NCBI RefSeq assembly: GCF_947495995.1 | Contig: NZ_CANMAX010000001.1 | Coordinates: 434,001 to 498,000 of the forward strand | DNA length: 64,000 bases | Direction of reading: 5' to 3' | From: an uncultured Tenacibaculum sp. | GTDB taxonomy: Bacteria > Bacteroidota > Bacteroidia > Flavobacteriales > Flavobacteriaceae | Part shown: one piece after another, positions 32,758 through 43,000 of the stretch | Layout of the letters: each line of letters begins with the position of its first letter | Position numbering within the stretch: the stretch's first letter is position 1 | Program-made: the position numbers and the translations under genes | The notes under the pieces: generated by a model | Seen by the model: only the letters and a program-made list of their open reading frames with translations | Database searches by the model: none | Told to the model about the DNA's origin: nothing

Positions 32758-33756
32758 TTAAATAAAACGACGTTCTATAATTTCGAAAAAACGTGTTTCA
32801 TATTCTTCTTTTGTACTCCAATCGTAATCTGGCTTTACCATTTTATTAATGAAGTTTTTCGCTTCTTTTTCTGTTTTAAATGTATTTAACTGTGAAAGCA
32901 CACGATTGAAATCTGTTTGATCTCCATCAAATAAGTGTTTCACAAAAGCAATACGATCGTTAAGTCCGATTTGAATTGTTGTTTGTAAGTGATCGTTGAT
33001 CGTTTTTTTAGGTTCAACTTTCTGAAATAAATCAGCCATCACATCAACAGGAAGTGTATCTTTTAATTCATCTTCAAGTGTAGGAGCATTTGTTGCTGCT
33101 ACTTCCTCTTCTTTTTCTTCTTCTACAGGAGCTTTTAATTCTTCTATAAATTCTACTTCTTTAAAAGCAGGATCGTCGTTACCAAATAATAAATTTTCAA
33201 GTTCATCAAAAGGTTGCTCCTCAATTTCTTCAACCTTATTTTTTATTGGTTCAGGAATTATTGGTTCTTCTATTTCTTGAACCTCTTCTTCTACTTTTAT
33301 GAATATTGGTTCTTCTTCAATGATCTCCTCTACTTCTTCAAGTATTTCAACAATATCTTCTTCGATATTCTCTTCAATACTTTCTTTAATTGTTTGCTCT
33401 ACAAAAACCTCTTCTACAACAGGTTCAGTAATAGGCTCTTCTTCTACAACTATAACCCCCTGTTCTGTAACCTTCTCTTCTTTAACCACAGGCTCTTCTG
33501 GAAGATCTACTACAACTTCATCAATAGCTTCTACGGTTTTAGTTTCTTCAATTATTGCTATTTTTTCTAGAAGCTCTTCTTTGGTTTCTTTAGCTTGTGG
33601 TGTAGTATTAATATACTCTTCTACATAAGCCAATAATGCTAGTTTTTCATATACTTCATGCGCTTTTTCCTTCAATGCCAAAACATCATCTTTGTTTTTC
33701 ATCTGTAAAATGCTATGCGCTAAACTAGTTAGATCTGAAGCCAATTTTTTGTGCAT
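32758..33756 (-). CDS. Acidic Glu/Val-rich repeat protein with helical ends
   Basis: A 332-residue cytoplasmic protein in three parts. The N-terminal helical domain is about 1-80. A very acidic, low-complexity linker (about 80-230) is full of Glu, Val, Ile and Pro, with repeats such as EEPIIPEPIKNKVEEIEEQP. The C-terminal helical domain (about 235-332) contains NDRIAFVKHLFDGDQTDFNRVLSQLNTFKT and a hydrophobic end. The acidic linker would be extended in solution. The antisense strand shows long ORFs here that are shadows of this composition. No family function is known. It is divergent from tdk across 102 bp. Confidence 0.75.
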   Translation of the reverse strand: MHKKLASDLTSLAHSILQMKNKDDVLALKEKAHEVYEKLALLAYVEEYINTTPQAKETKEELLEKIAIIEETKTVEAIDEVVVDLPEEPVVKEEKVTEQGVIVVEEEPITEPVVEEVFVEQTIKESIEENIEEDIVEILEEVEEIIEEEPIFIKVEEEVQEIEEPIIPEPIKNKVEEIEEQPFDELENLLFGNDDPAFKEVEFIEELKAPVEEEKEEEVAATNAPTLEDELKDTLPVDVMADLFQKVEPKKTINDHLQTTIQIGLNDRIAFVKHLFDGDQTDFNRVLSQLNTFKTEKEAKNFINKMVKPDYDWSTKEEYETRFFEIIERRFI

Positions 33757-33796
33757 AAGTTATGGGTAGGTTTTATTTTTTGCTGTTAAAATTTAA

Positions 33797-33804
33797 TAAA
33801 TTTG
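33797..33804 (+). promoter_or_regulatory. -7 element upstream of tdk
   Basis: TAAATTTG matches the Bacteroidota -7 consensus. It lies 54 nt before the tdk start, within the 102-bp divergent region. Confidence 0.45.
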
Positions 33805-33858
33805 TTCCCTTATCGAAATGTAAGACAAAAATAATTATTTGAGCATTAAAATTACAAA

Positions 33859-34467
33859 ATGTTTCTTGAAAATACAGTAAATCATACAGAACAGTTTGGG
33901 TGGATAGAAGTAATTTGCGGCTCAATGTTTTCGGGGAAAACTGAGGAACTCATACGTAGATTAAAAAGAGCAAAATTTGCAAAACAAAGGGTTGAGATTT
34001 TTAAACCTGCTATCGATGTACGATACGATGAAGAAGAAGTCGTTTCGCACAATGATAACAGAATTCGATCAACACCAGTTCCTGCATCAGCAAATATTAG
34101 GTTACTTGCAAATAATGTTGATGTTGTTGGTATTGATGAAGCTCAATTTTTTGATGATGAAATTGTTGCTGTTTGTAACGATTTAGCCAACAGGGGAATT
34201 CGGGTAATCGTTGCTGGTTTAGACATGGACTTTAAAGGAAATCCATTCGGACCAATGCCAGCTTTAATGGCTACTGCAGAATATGTTACTAAAGTTCATG
34301 CCGTTTGTACTAGAACTGGTAACTTAGCACATTATAGCTTTAGAAAAGCTGAAAGCGAAAACATTGTACTTTTAGGAGAAACTCAAGAATATGAACCTTT
34401 AAGTAGAGCAGCTTATTATAAGGCAATGAAAGAGCAAAATGCTCAACACAAAGAAGAGGAGGAATGA
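33859..34467 (+). CDS. tdk: Thymidine kinase
   Basis: Phosphorylates thymidine with ATP for the dTTP salvage route. The 202-residue protein has the P-loop [23 protein letters not shown], the Asp-Glu of VGIDEAQFF (Walker B/catalytic), [12 protein letters not shown], and [14 protein letters not shown], a reduced version of the C-terminal zinc-binding segment. The latter retains only one of the usual Cys of the first pair. Its stop TGA overlaps the start of the alanine racemase gene (ATGA), so they are coupled. A TAAATTTG -7 element lies at 33797-33804. Confidence 0.94.
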   Translation: MFLENTVNHTEQFGWIEVICGSMFSGKTEELIRRLKRAKFAKQRVEIFKPAIDVRYDEEEVVSHNDNRIRSTPVPASANIRLLANNVDVVGIDEAQFFDDEIVAVCNDLANRGIRVIVAGLDMDFKGNPFGPMPALMATAEYVTKVHAVCTRTGNLAHYSFRKAESENIVLLGETQEYEPLSRAAYYKAMKEQNAQHKEEEE

Positions 34468-35564
34468 ACAATCATGTAACCGTTTTAGAAATCGACGCTA
34501 ATGCTATTTTACACAACATTAGTTATTTTAAACAAAAACTTCAACCAACTACCAAGATTTTAGCTGTAGTAAAAGCTTTTGGTTATGGTAGTGAAGCTGT
34601 TGAAATTGCAAAAATCGTAAAAGATCATGTCGATTATTTTGCAGTGGCTTACAGTCATGAAGGAATTGCGTTAAGAGAAGCTGGAATAGATACTCCTATT
34701 TTAGTATTACACCCGCAAATCCCAAATATTGAAGCTATTGTTAAATACAGACTTGAGCCTAATTTATACAACTTTAAAATATTTGAAGCTTTTATAAATT
34801 ATGCTAACGATGTTCCTTTAATGAACTATCCTATACACATTAAGTTTAACACTGGTTTAAACAGATTAGGGTTTTGGCATACAGATGTACCCAATATTAT
34901 TGCGACATTAAAAAAGTCTAATAATGTTATTGTACAATCTATTTTTTCTCATTTGGCTGCTAGTGAAGACTTGAATGAACAAGAATTTACAGTGAATCAA
35001 ATTAATAACTTCGCTTATATTGTAAAGCAAATTTATCAGCATTTAGGTTACGAACCGATGCTACATATTTTAAACACTTCTGGAGTAGTAAATTATCCAA
35101 AAGCACAATTTGATATGGTAAGAGTTGGTATAGGAATGTATGGATTTGGAAACGATGCTAATGAAACAGCCAACTTAAGAAATACACATAGCTTAAAAAG
35201 TATTATCTCTCAAATACACATGATTCAACCAGGAGAAACTGTTGGTTACAACAGAGCTTTTGTTGCCAGTCGTCCTACGCAAAGTGCAACGATACCTATT
35301 GGTCATGCAGATGGAATTTCTAGAAGATTAGGAAATAAAAATGGTTTTGTTATTGTCAATAACAAACCTGCACCTATCATTGGAAATGTTTGTATGGATA
35401 TGCTTATGGTTGATGTTACTAATATAGATTGTAAAGAAGGTGATGAAGTAATACTTTTTAATCATCAGCAACATATAGAGTATATGGCTCATAAATGCGA
35501 AACCATTCCATATGAAATATTAACAGCTCTATCTCAACGAATTAAAAGATTTGTAAAACGTTAA
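34464..35564 (+). CDS. alr: Alanine racemase
   Basis: PLP enzyme that makes D-alanine for peptidoglycan. The 366-residue protein has a PLP-binding Lys in [10 protein letters not shown] near residue 38, the substrate-loop [22 protein letters not shown] and GYNRAFVA, with the catalytic Tyr contributed from the last region. The C-terminal beta domain is complete. It begins inside the tdk stop codon, so it is co-transcribed. The intervening ATGA overlap is unusual for genes of unrelated pathways and may simply reflect compactness. Confidence 0.94.
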   Translation: MNNHVTVLEIDANAILHNISYFKQKLQPTTKILAVVKAFGYGSEAVEIAKIVKDHVDYFAVAYSHEGIALREAGIDTPILVLHPQIPNIEAIVKYRLEPNLYNFKIFEAFINYANDVPLMNYPIHIKFNTGLNRLGFWHTDVPNIIATLKKSNNVIVQSIFSHLAASEDLNEQEFTVNQINNFAYIVKQIYQHLGYEPMLHILNTSGVVNYPKAQFDMVRVGIGMYGFGNDANETANLRNTHSLKSIISQIHMIQPGETVGYNRAFVASRPTQSATIPIGHADGISRRLGNKNGFVIVNNKPAPIIGNVCMDMLMVDVTNIDCKEGDEVILFNHQQHIEYMAHKCETIPYEILTALSQRIKRFVKR

Positions 35565-35612
35565 AATTTTATTAAATTACACTCAGTAATTAATATTTAA
35601 AAATCTATTCAA

Positions 35613-36029
35613 ATGGGAATGTTAAAAGAGTTTAAAGACTTTGCCATGAAAGGTAATTTAGTAGACATTGCAGTTGGTTTTGTAATGGGTGCTGCTTTCA
35701 ACAAAGTTGTTGCTTCTTTCACAGGAGGAATTGTTTCTCCGTTAATCGGTATGATATTTAAATCTGATTTTAAAGATTTAAAAATTGTTTTAAAAGACGC
35801 TGTACTTGATGAAACTGGTAAAGTAGTTTCTAATGAAATAGCAATTCTACACGGTCAATTTATAACCAATGTAATCGACTTTATCATTGTTGCTTTTGTA
35901 ATGTTTATGATTGTAAAAGGTGTTAACGCAATGAAGAAAAAAGAAGAAGAAGCTGCTCCTGCACCACCAGCTGGACCAACTCAAGAAGATTTATTGGCTG
36001 AAATTAGAGATTTATTAAAGAAGAACTAA
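35613..36029 (+). CDS. mscL: Large-conductance mechanosensitive channel
   Basis: Pressure-release channel of the inner membrane that opens on hypo-osmotic shock. The 138-residue protein shows the N-terminal helix MLKEFKDFAMKGNLVDIAVGFVMGAAFNKVVASF, which lines the pore, then a periplasmic loop, a second helix VIDFIIVAFVMFMIVKGVN and a C-terminal coil with PAPPAGPTQEDLLAEIRDLL. All features are standard for MscL. It follows alr after 48 bp, probably as the end of the tdk-alr unit or with its own promoter, and is ended by a strong terminator. Confidence 0.96.
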   Translation: MGMLKEFKDFAMKGNLVDIAVGFVMGAAFNKVVASFTGGIVSPLIGMIFKSDFKDLKIVLKDAVLDETGKVVSNEIAILHGQFITNVIDFIIVAFVMFMIVKGVNAMKKKEEEAAPAPPAGPTQEDLLAEIRDLLKKN

Positions 36030-36051
36030 TCTTCAAATCACTATAAAGTTT

Positions 36052-36085
36052 AAAAGGCTATTGATGTTTATCAATAGCCTTTTTT
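36052..36085 (+). terminator. Terminator of mscL
   Basis: Thirteen-bp perfect stem (36052-36064 with 36071-36083, core GGCTATTGA/TCAATAGCC), six-base loop, T-run. It also faces the convergent esterase gene. Confidence 0.9.
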
Positions 36086-36110
36086 ATTATTTCGGTTGAT
36101 TGGTTTCTTA

Positions 36111-39100
36111 TTAATTTTTAATATACTTTTCTACTGCTACAGCTTCCTTAGAATCGTTTTTAAACCTTAAATAATACATTCCGCTTGATAAACCTTCAAT
36201 AGAACCATAACCATCTATTAATTTAATCGTACGAATTAAAGCGCCACTTACATCAACAACATCAATTGTCTGTAATTTTAAAAGATAATTGTTGTGTATT
36301 ACTAATCTTCCATCACCAATGTTGTATTTTAAAATCGGAATATTACTTTTTTCTATAACATCTTCTGTTACACTCAATGTACTTTGTGCTCCAGAAAACT
36401 TAACTTCTGCTAATCCCATAGACTGAAAAGCACTATTAAAAGGATTTAAAACAGCAAACTTTACTAGCCTTACTCCTTCCTTTTTAACATCGAAATTTTG
36501 AGCAAAATTACCTCCAGGATAAATAGCAATTTTAGTTGCATAGGTAAAATCATCAATATCATCTGTAGTTGATGTGTAAATTTCTATATCCCTTAGCCCA
36601 GTTTTAACCGATTGTGCAGGGCTATTCCAGTTCCATAAATGTACCTGGTCAATATCTTTTGCTTCTCCTAAATCAAAAATAATTTCACCAGAAGTATTAC
36701 CTCTTTCTGTAAACCACATATTACTTTCATCTTCATCGTGCGGAGTTCCTGGTGTTATATCACTTGTTGAAAAACCTGTATTATTAATTAAGTTATTTGC
36801 TATAGACGGATCTTTTTCAGTTGGAAAACTTAATATTGAAGCAGGTGAAAATAAACCTTCTTTATCGCCTGCAAAATCATGAAATGTTAACTTCGGATTC
36901 TTAATTTCTAACGGATACGCATTTGACAAAATACCTTGATCGTTAAAAAAGTTATGAATTCTATTCATGATACTTGCAAACCATTCAGATTTATCTGCAA
37001 AACCATGAACCTGCTCACTACCTAACCATAAACTTGCTGGTACTCCTTTATAATGTAAATACTGAACCATTTGGTGTGCCTCTGATACTCTTCCATCATT
37101 AGTTCCTGAAAAACATATTACTGGAGGAAAATCTGAACCATACACTTTATGCGAAATAGGATCTGTTAACTTTGCAATCTCTTCTCCCCAATCTGCTTTT
37201 ATTTCGTTATAATCATCTGTTGGTATTTTTATAGCCGGATCTATTAAAAAGAACGCATTTGGTTTTGAAGAAACACTTAGGTCATCATTAGGATCATCTA
37301 GTCCTTCAGATAAAAAAGTAGACATTGCAATATGCGATCCTGCAGAAGCTCCAGCTGCTGAAATTTCATTCGGATCAATTCCTAACATATCGCTATTAGA
37401 TCGTACCCAACGCATGGCACTTCTCGCATCTAAAACACAACTCTCTACACTTCCGTAGGTATAAGAAACAGATATTGCAACCATTCCTTGAGACGCTAAA
37501 TAATTACACCAGGGAAACATTTGAAAATATGATCCAGACACCCAGCTACCACCATGAAACATTACAATCGCTTTCCTATTATCAGTATTCGTCCATGATT
37601 CAGGATAATATACTCGTAAACTAACATCTTTTCCATCAGTTTGCTTGTACACAAACTCTTGAAAAGTAGTATCATTGATCTTAGGAGTTATAATCATTTT
37701 AACCGTCGCAGTAAAACCACCTTCTTCAGTAGTTACACTAAGTATTACTTCACCTACAGCCAATGCTTTTACCAATCCGTTTGCATCTATAGTAGCTATG
37801 CTTTCATCACTTGATGACCATATGTAGTTTTTATTAATAGCATTAGACGGTCTAATAATTGGCGGCAATAGCAATAATTCACTTCCTTGATCTATAGTTA
37901 AAAACTTTTGTTCTTCAGCAACAAAAACACCTGTTACCGCTACTGTATTATCTGCTTCTGCTAAAACAGTAATATTACTTTCTGCCTTAAATCCTCCATC
38001 TTCAGTAACAGCTTTAATAGTTACACTTCCTGTGGTTAAGAAAGTTAATTTTCCCGTTGCATCTACAGTTGCTATTGATTCATCGCTAGAAGTCCAAGTA
38101 ACATTTTTATTGGTTGCATTTGTTGGTTGAATAATTGGAAATAACTGTAGTTCTTTATTTTTTTCTATAGCTATATTTTCTTGATCTTCATTAAAAGTCA
38201 CCGAAGTAACAGCTACAGTTACACCAGTATTAATTTCGAATCCTTCTTTAATCCATCTATTAATTTCAATAGCTGTGTATTCATTTTTCCAATTATGCAT
38301 ATTTAACTTACGAAGATTCTTGTAAAACGCTTCTAAAGAATCTAATCCCAAAACTTCAGTAATATATCGTTCAAAAGATCTATCAGGATCTACATAATTT
38401 GGCAATGTAGTATTGGTAACCTCTTCCGACGTTTTATCTTTCCAATCGGCAATACTTTGCAAATCTCTTTCAATATATAACGATGGTATTGTACTCTGAC
38501 CAGAGTACGTGTTTCCTGAAAACACTAAATCTTCTGAAGTAAAAGTTCTATTGACAAAAACATGCTTTGAACGATCGTGAGTATTGTGGACAATGTTATC
38601 ACTTAAAGTACTGTTTGTAAATTCACTTCTATCTAAATAAATGTAATTGGTCGATTTTAAATTGTATAGTGTATTATTTTCAATTTGTACATCTTTATTC
38701 TCTCCTCTTAAATACATTCCAACTCCAAAATGAGAAGCTTCATTTACATTTTGATGTACAATAAAATTATCTTTAAAAATTCCATTTTCCCAATCATCAA
38801 TTTCAATAGCCCAACCTAAAGTTCTATTTGTTTGTTTAGATTCTCCTAACGAATTAAATACATTATCATTTACCAATAAGTTTTTAAATCGATAAGCACC
38901 TGTACGCACATTACCTCCTAACGAAATTCCTATTTCGCAATCGTAATAGAAGTTGTTTGTAATGGTAATATCTGTACTACTTCCTTCTCCTTTATTCGCT
39001 GTAAATTTTGTTCCAATACTACTTGGTCTGTAAAAAGAATTACCGTCAAATACTGTATTTTTTACGGAACTAAAATATAAATTGTGATTAAAAATAGTAG

Positions 39101-39920
39101 CCTGACCTCCATTCTGATCATTATTACCTGCTAACGATTTTTGGTACCATCCGTTATGATCAAAAATATTTTCTTCTAAAGTTATATCATTTACCTGATT
39201 TGTAAAAATACCCGATGAATGGCTATCAGCGGCATAACTATCAAAGAACAAGTTTCTTCTTAATCTAATATTGGTAACTCCACCTAATTCTTTAGACGAA
39301 ATATTACAACCTTCTGTAAAACGGAAAGCACAACCTTCTACTAAAACATCATTTACAGTTCCTGCAGATGCTGCATATATAAAAAAGCCAGGAATATTTC
39401 CTTTAAATGAAGTAAACTCAATATCGTTTGGATCACTTTTCTTTGCGTAAAAATCAATTCCTATTACGTAAAAATGATTCAATTCCCCTAAACTTCTAAA
39501 TCCTATTTTTCCATCTAATAAAATTAAAGGCAATTCTTTTGAAGTTCCGTAAGTTGCATACACAAAAGGAGCTGTAGCTGATGCTCCACTTTTTGGTTCT
39601 AATGTTTCTGTAAAAGTATTTCCTCTTTTTAAAAGAATCCACGCTGCCTCACCGTTGGTAACATTTGTTAGTGCTGCTTTTACTGTTTTAAATGCTTTTA
39701 TTGATGCACTTGGTAAAAAAGGATCAGCACCTACTACTCCATCAGTATGAACATATACTTCGGCGGAATCGTCGTCTCCTTCTTCGCTACTAACATATAT
39801 AATTTTAGAAGCATTTTCGGGATTTAATTTCGTCCAACCATTACTATCTATGGTTTGTGAAAAAAGATGAAAGCTATTAATAAACAATATTAAACAGCTA
39901 ATTTTTGATAAAAGTTTCAT
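36111..39920 (-). CDS. Giant secreted beta-helix/esterase fusion with T9SS tail
   Basis: A 1269-residue secreted protein. Domains in order: signal peptide (1-21); right-handed parallel beta-helix (about 30-540); two BIG2-type Ig-like domains (about 573-745, both with TSSDESIATVDA-like motifs); alpha/beta-hydrolase esterase (about 750-993); a discoidin-like sugar-binding domain (about 1040-1177); T9SS sorting tail (about 1197-1269). The esterase triad is visible: Ser859 (GASAG), Asp of FSGTNDGRV and His of EQVHGFAD, after the oxyanion motif HGGSW. A polysaccharide lyase or hydrolase coupled to a deacetylase is suggested; the beta-helix activity is unproven. The ATG at 39920 starts the signal peptide; the frame opens to 39959. 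Confidence 0.85.
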   Translation of the reverse strand: MKLLSKISCLILFINSFHLFSQTIDSNGWTKLNPENASKIIYVSSEEGDDDSAEVYVHTDGVVGADPFLPSASIKAFKTVKAALTNVTNGEAAWILLKRGNTFTETLEPKSGASATAPFVYATYGTSKELPLILLDGKIGFRSLGELNHFYVIGIDFYAKKSDPNDIEFTSFKGNIPGFFIYAASAGTVNDVLVEGCAFRFTEGCNISSKELGGVTNIRLRRNLFFDSYAADSHSSGIFTNQVNDITLEENIFDHNGWYQKSLAGNNDQNGGQATIFNHNLYFSSVKNTVFDGNSFYRPSSIGTKFTANKGEGSSTDITITNNFYYDCEIGISLGGNVRTGAYRFKNLLVNDNVFNSLGESKQTNRTLGWAIEIDDWENGIFKDNFIVHQNVNEASHFGVGMYLRGENKDVQIENNTLYNLKSTNYIYLDRSEFTNSTLSDNIVHNTHDRSKHVFVNRTFTSEDLVFSGNTYSGQSTIPSLYIERDLQSIADWKDKTSEEVTNTTLPNYVDPDRSFERYITEVLGLDSLEAFYKNLRKLNMHNWKNEYTAIEINRWIKEGFEINTGVTVAVTSVTFNEDQENIAIEKNKELQLFPIIQPTNATNKNVTWTSSDESIATVDATGKLTFLTTGSVTIKAVTEDGGFKAESNITVLAEADNTVAVTGVFVAEEQKFLTIDQGSELLLLPPIIRPSNAINKNYIWSSSDESIATIDANGLVKALAVGEVILSVTTEEGGFTATVKMIITPKINDTTFQEFVYKQTDGKDVSLRVYYPESWTNTDNRKAIVMFHGGSWVSGSYFQMFPWCNYLASQGMVAISVSYTYGSVESCVLDARSAMRWVRSNSDMLGIDPNEISAAGASAGSHIAMSTFLSEGLDDPNDDLSVSSKPNAFFLIDPAIKIPTDDYNEIKADWGEEIAKLTDPISHKVYGSDFPPVICFSGTNDGRVSEAHQMVQYLHYKGVPASLWLGSEQVHGFADKSEWFASIMNRIHNFFNDQGILSNAYPLEIKNPKLTFHDFAGDKEGLFSPASILSFPTEKDPSIANNLINNTGFSTSDITPGTPHDEDESNMWFTERGNTSGEIIFDLGEAKDIDQVHLWNWNSPAQSVKTGLRDIEIYTSTTDDIDDFTYATKIAIYPGGNFAQNFDVKKEGVRLVKFAVLNPFNSAFQSMGLAEVKFSGAQSTLSVTEDVIEKSNIPILKYNIGDGRLVIHNNYLLKLQTIDVVDVSGALIRTIKLIDGYGSIEGLSSGMYYLRFKNDSKEAVAVEKYIKN

Positions 39921-40033
39921 TGGGATTATTAATAATTTGATTCCACAAGAATAAAGCATGGCAGATTAACGTATTACCCTGTTTTCAGTGAAATTATCTA
40001 CAAGTACATACGCCATTATACAAGACAAAAAAA

Positions 40034-40059
40034 CCGCAACTAATATGAAGTAGTTGCGG
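40034..40059 (-). terminator. Terminator of the DUF5060/CBM giant gene
   Basis: CCGCAACTA/TAGTTGCGG stem (40034-40042 with 40051-40059), followed on the minus strand by a T-run. Confidence 0.85.
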
Positions 40060-40088
40060 CATTATCCAGTTTAAAACATTAGATAAAA

Positions 40089-43000
40089 TTATTTTTTAAT
40101 CATTTTTTTGCTTGAAATAACTTTACCTGTTTTATTATAAATTTTTATGATATAATATCCTTTCGGAATTTCTGAAATATCAACTGGTTGTTTTACATTT
40201 TCTATTTGCTTTACTAAAGCTCCAGATTGATTATATAATTTCACTTTTGAAACCTCATCAGCATTTGAAACTCTTAAAACATTAGTCATAGGATTTGGAA
40301 ACAGAGTGACTTCTACATTCTCATTATTTGTAGTATTGGCAACACTTCCATAAGTTAGATTTAATTTTGCAGAAGCTACTGTAGCATTCTCTTTTGAAGC
40401 AAAAGCAAAATCGTTACCTCCACTTAAACTTAAAATTAAACTCAATTGATCTTCTGTAATTTTAGAAGCATCTAAAGGAATTGTTACTACTTTAGCAACT
40501 CCAAAAGAAGTATTTACCTGACCAAGAACATCGTTATTATTAGGTTTATTCGCATTTGAAAGCGATGTCTCTGTCCAATTAGAATTCGAACCTTTATGAA
40601 CAGTTAATGCTCCGCTACCAGCATCTGAATACACTGTAAAAGTTAACGAAGCTTTTTTCACTACTCCTGAAACAGCAGAAAGATTAAACAATAAATATCC
40701 AACTCTTTTTCCACTTTCTATACGAATCATGTCAGAATTAAAATTCTTTCCATTTTGTAAATATGAATCATGAATCGGACTCAATTCTAAGTCTTGATCT
40801 AAAATTTGTTCAGCTTTCACAATTACTTTATCTAAATTATACAAATAACCTGTAGCTCCTTTAAACACTAACTTTAAAGCTTTCGTTCCAGAAGTTAATC
40901 GAACACTTACACTGTACTTCTGGTAATTGTGCCAAGTATTATTTACCGGAATAGCAACACTACCTACAGAAATACCATCATCTAAAACTTCTATTTCTCC
41001 TCCAACTCCATTACTTGACGCGTAAAATTCAAACAAATAATCTCCTGTATTACCAACATTCACATTGTAAGAAACAGTGTCTCCGTTTTTAATGAAACCT
41101 AGATTTTGACCTGTTGAATTTGGCGTATTTTCAATTTTTACACTTCCTGATTTGCTCGAATAATCTTCAGCTTCAAAATTTCCTGGTAATTGAATAGCTG
41201 CACTTACTCCTTTTACTTCTATTGAAACAGAATTTGATGTTGTTGTAGCTCCATCATTATCTGTTGCTTTTGCAGTAATTTCATAGTTTCCTGTTTGAGC
41301 TATCGTTACAGAAGTGTTGTAAGGAGCTGTATTCTCAGTTGCTATTAAGTTTCCATTTGAAAAGAATTCAACTTTAGCAATATTCCCGTCTGAATCAGAA
41401 GCGTTTGCTGATAATTGTATCGGCTCATTAACAGTAAACTCATTACCATTTGCTGGCGAAGTAATTGAAACTTGAGGTGCTTGATTATTTCCACCACAAT
41501 CTACTAATACCTCAGCAGGACCAACACCTGTTGGCTTTGTATATGTTTTTGATAACACAAACTTATCCATTTCAAAACCATCTTCTCTCATTGAAAATGA
41601 AATTGTATGAATACCTGCCGTAGGAACGTTGATAAAAATCTTTTGCGGTTCTCCACAATGATTAGCACCAGTTCTCTGCTTACTTTCCCAAGTCCAAGCA
41701 TTTTTACCAGTACACCACTGCATTCTTTGTCCAGATTCTGGCCATGTTCCGTCAATACCAACATGAACACCATTATCTTCTGATCCTGTAGAATGAGCTC
41801 TTACCCAAACAAAGTATTTACCAGGGGTTGTAAACTTTACTCTATAATTAATAATCGCAACTTGACCTGGTGTATTTGAAAAACTTTCTCCGTTAACTAA
41901 AGGATCTCCGTGTGTAACTCTAGTATCAGGTAAAATCTCTAAATATCCACTTTCACTAGCTCCGTTTGTATGTAAAGCATCTGGATCTGGACCCGGTAAA
42001 TTACTATCTGTATTCTTATACCATTGTCTTTTCCCAGTTTTAGATTGACTTAGAAAATGCTCTGCCTCAACAGCAACTACTCCATTTTGTTCTAAAGCAG
42101 CACAATCTCCGTCACCTCCGCCAGTATCTCCACCACCGTTTTTATTGGTAATTAAAGCTACCCAATCGTTATTATCTGGTGCAACTAAATTATTTCCTAA
42201 AGTTTGTTTCGCTGATAAATTACCTCCAGATCTTGGATTAAACCATTGTACATTGTATTTATTATTTCCTGTTGGTAAACTTAAACCAGTTGAACCTCCA
42301 TTTGGTCTGTAAACCGCATAAACTTCACTAGCTTTTGCAAATACAAAATCTCCATTATCATTAGTTACACCATCGGCACTAATCATATCAATTAAATAAG
42401 ATTGTAAGTTTTTATTAAAGAAATCTAGCGCATAGCTACCTTCTTTATATTTCTTACCTCTTTTTCTATGATCGTTACCATTAATATCTCCATCATCATT
42501 TAAATAACCACTGTAGTATTCAACTCCAGCTCCACCAGCTAATAAAGTACCCCAAAGCACTTTCTTTCTTACATCTTTATCAGATACACGAATTCCTTGT
42601 GAAGCAGAACCTTGCTCATCATTTGCAACTACCCATTTTTTTCCAGAAGCTCTAGATTTATTTAACCAGTTAATTACATCGTTATGAATTGAATTCTGAT
42701 TCGATTGTAAAGATGCTCCTGTTAAATCTGATGCGTTTCCTAAAAGCGGAGTATAACGTTGATCTTTTTCTCCTGGATATGTATGAATAACAATATTATG
42801 ATTGTATGGATCTAATTGCTTTATATAAGTCGCTGTGGCTTTTACCACATTATTAGGCAAAGTAGTTTCTTCAGTAATATTCCAGTTTAGTGCTAAGTGG
42901 TGAGAAAATCTAGCAATTAACTCTCTATAATACAGTTTTCGTTGCCTACCAAAAGTATTACCATCCATCTTATTATCATTCTCTGTTTCCATTGTTTTAA

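Noticed and set aside
33214..33628. Two long plus-strand open frames opposite the acidic-repeat gene
   Set aside because: They are composed of Phe/Tyr/Asn or Ser/Thr/Ile strings, the direct antisense products of Glu/Val-rich codons, and have no independent coding character.
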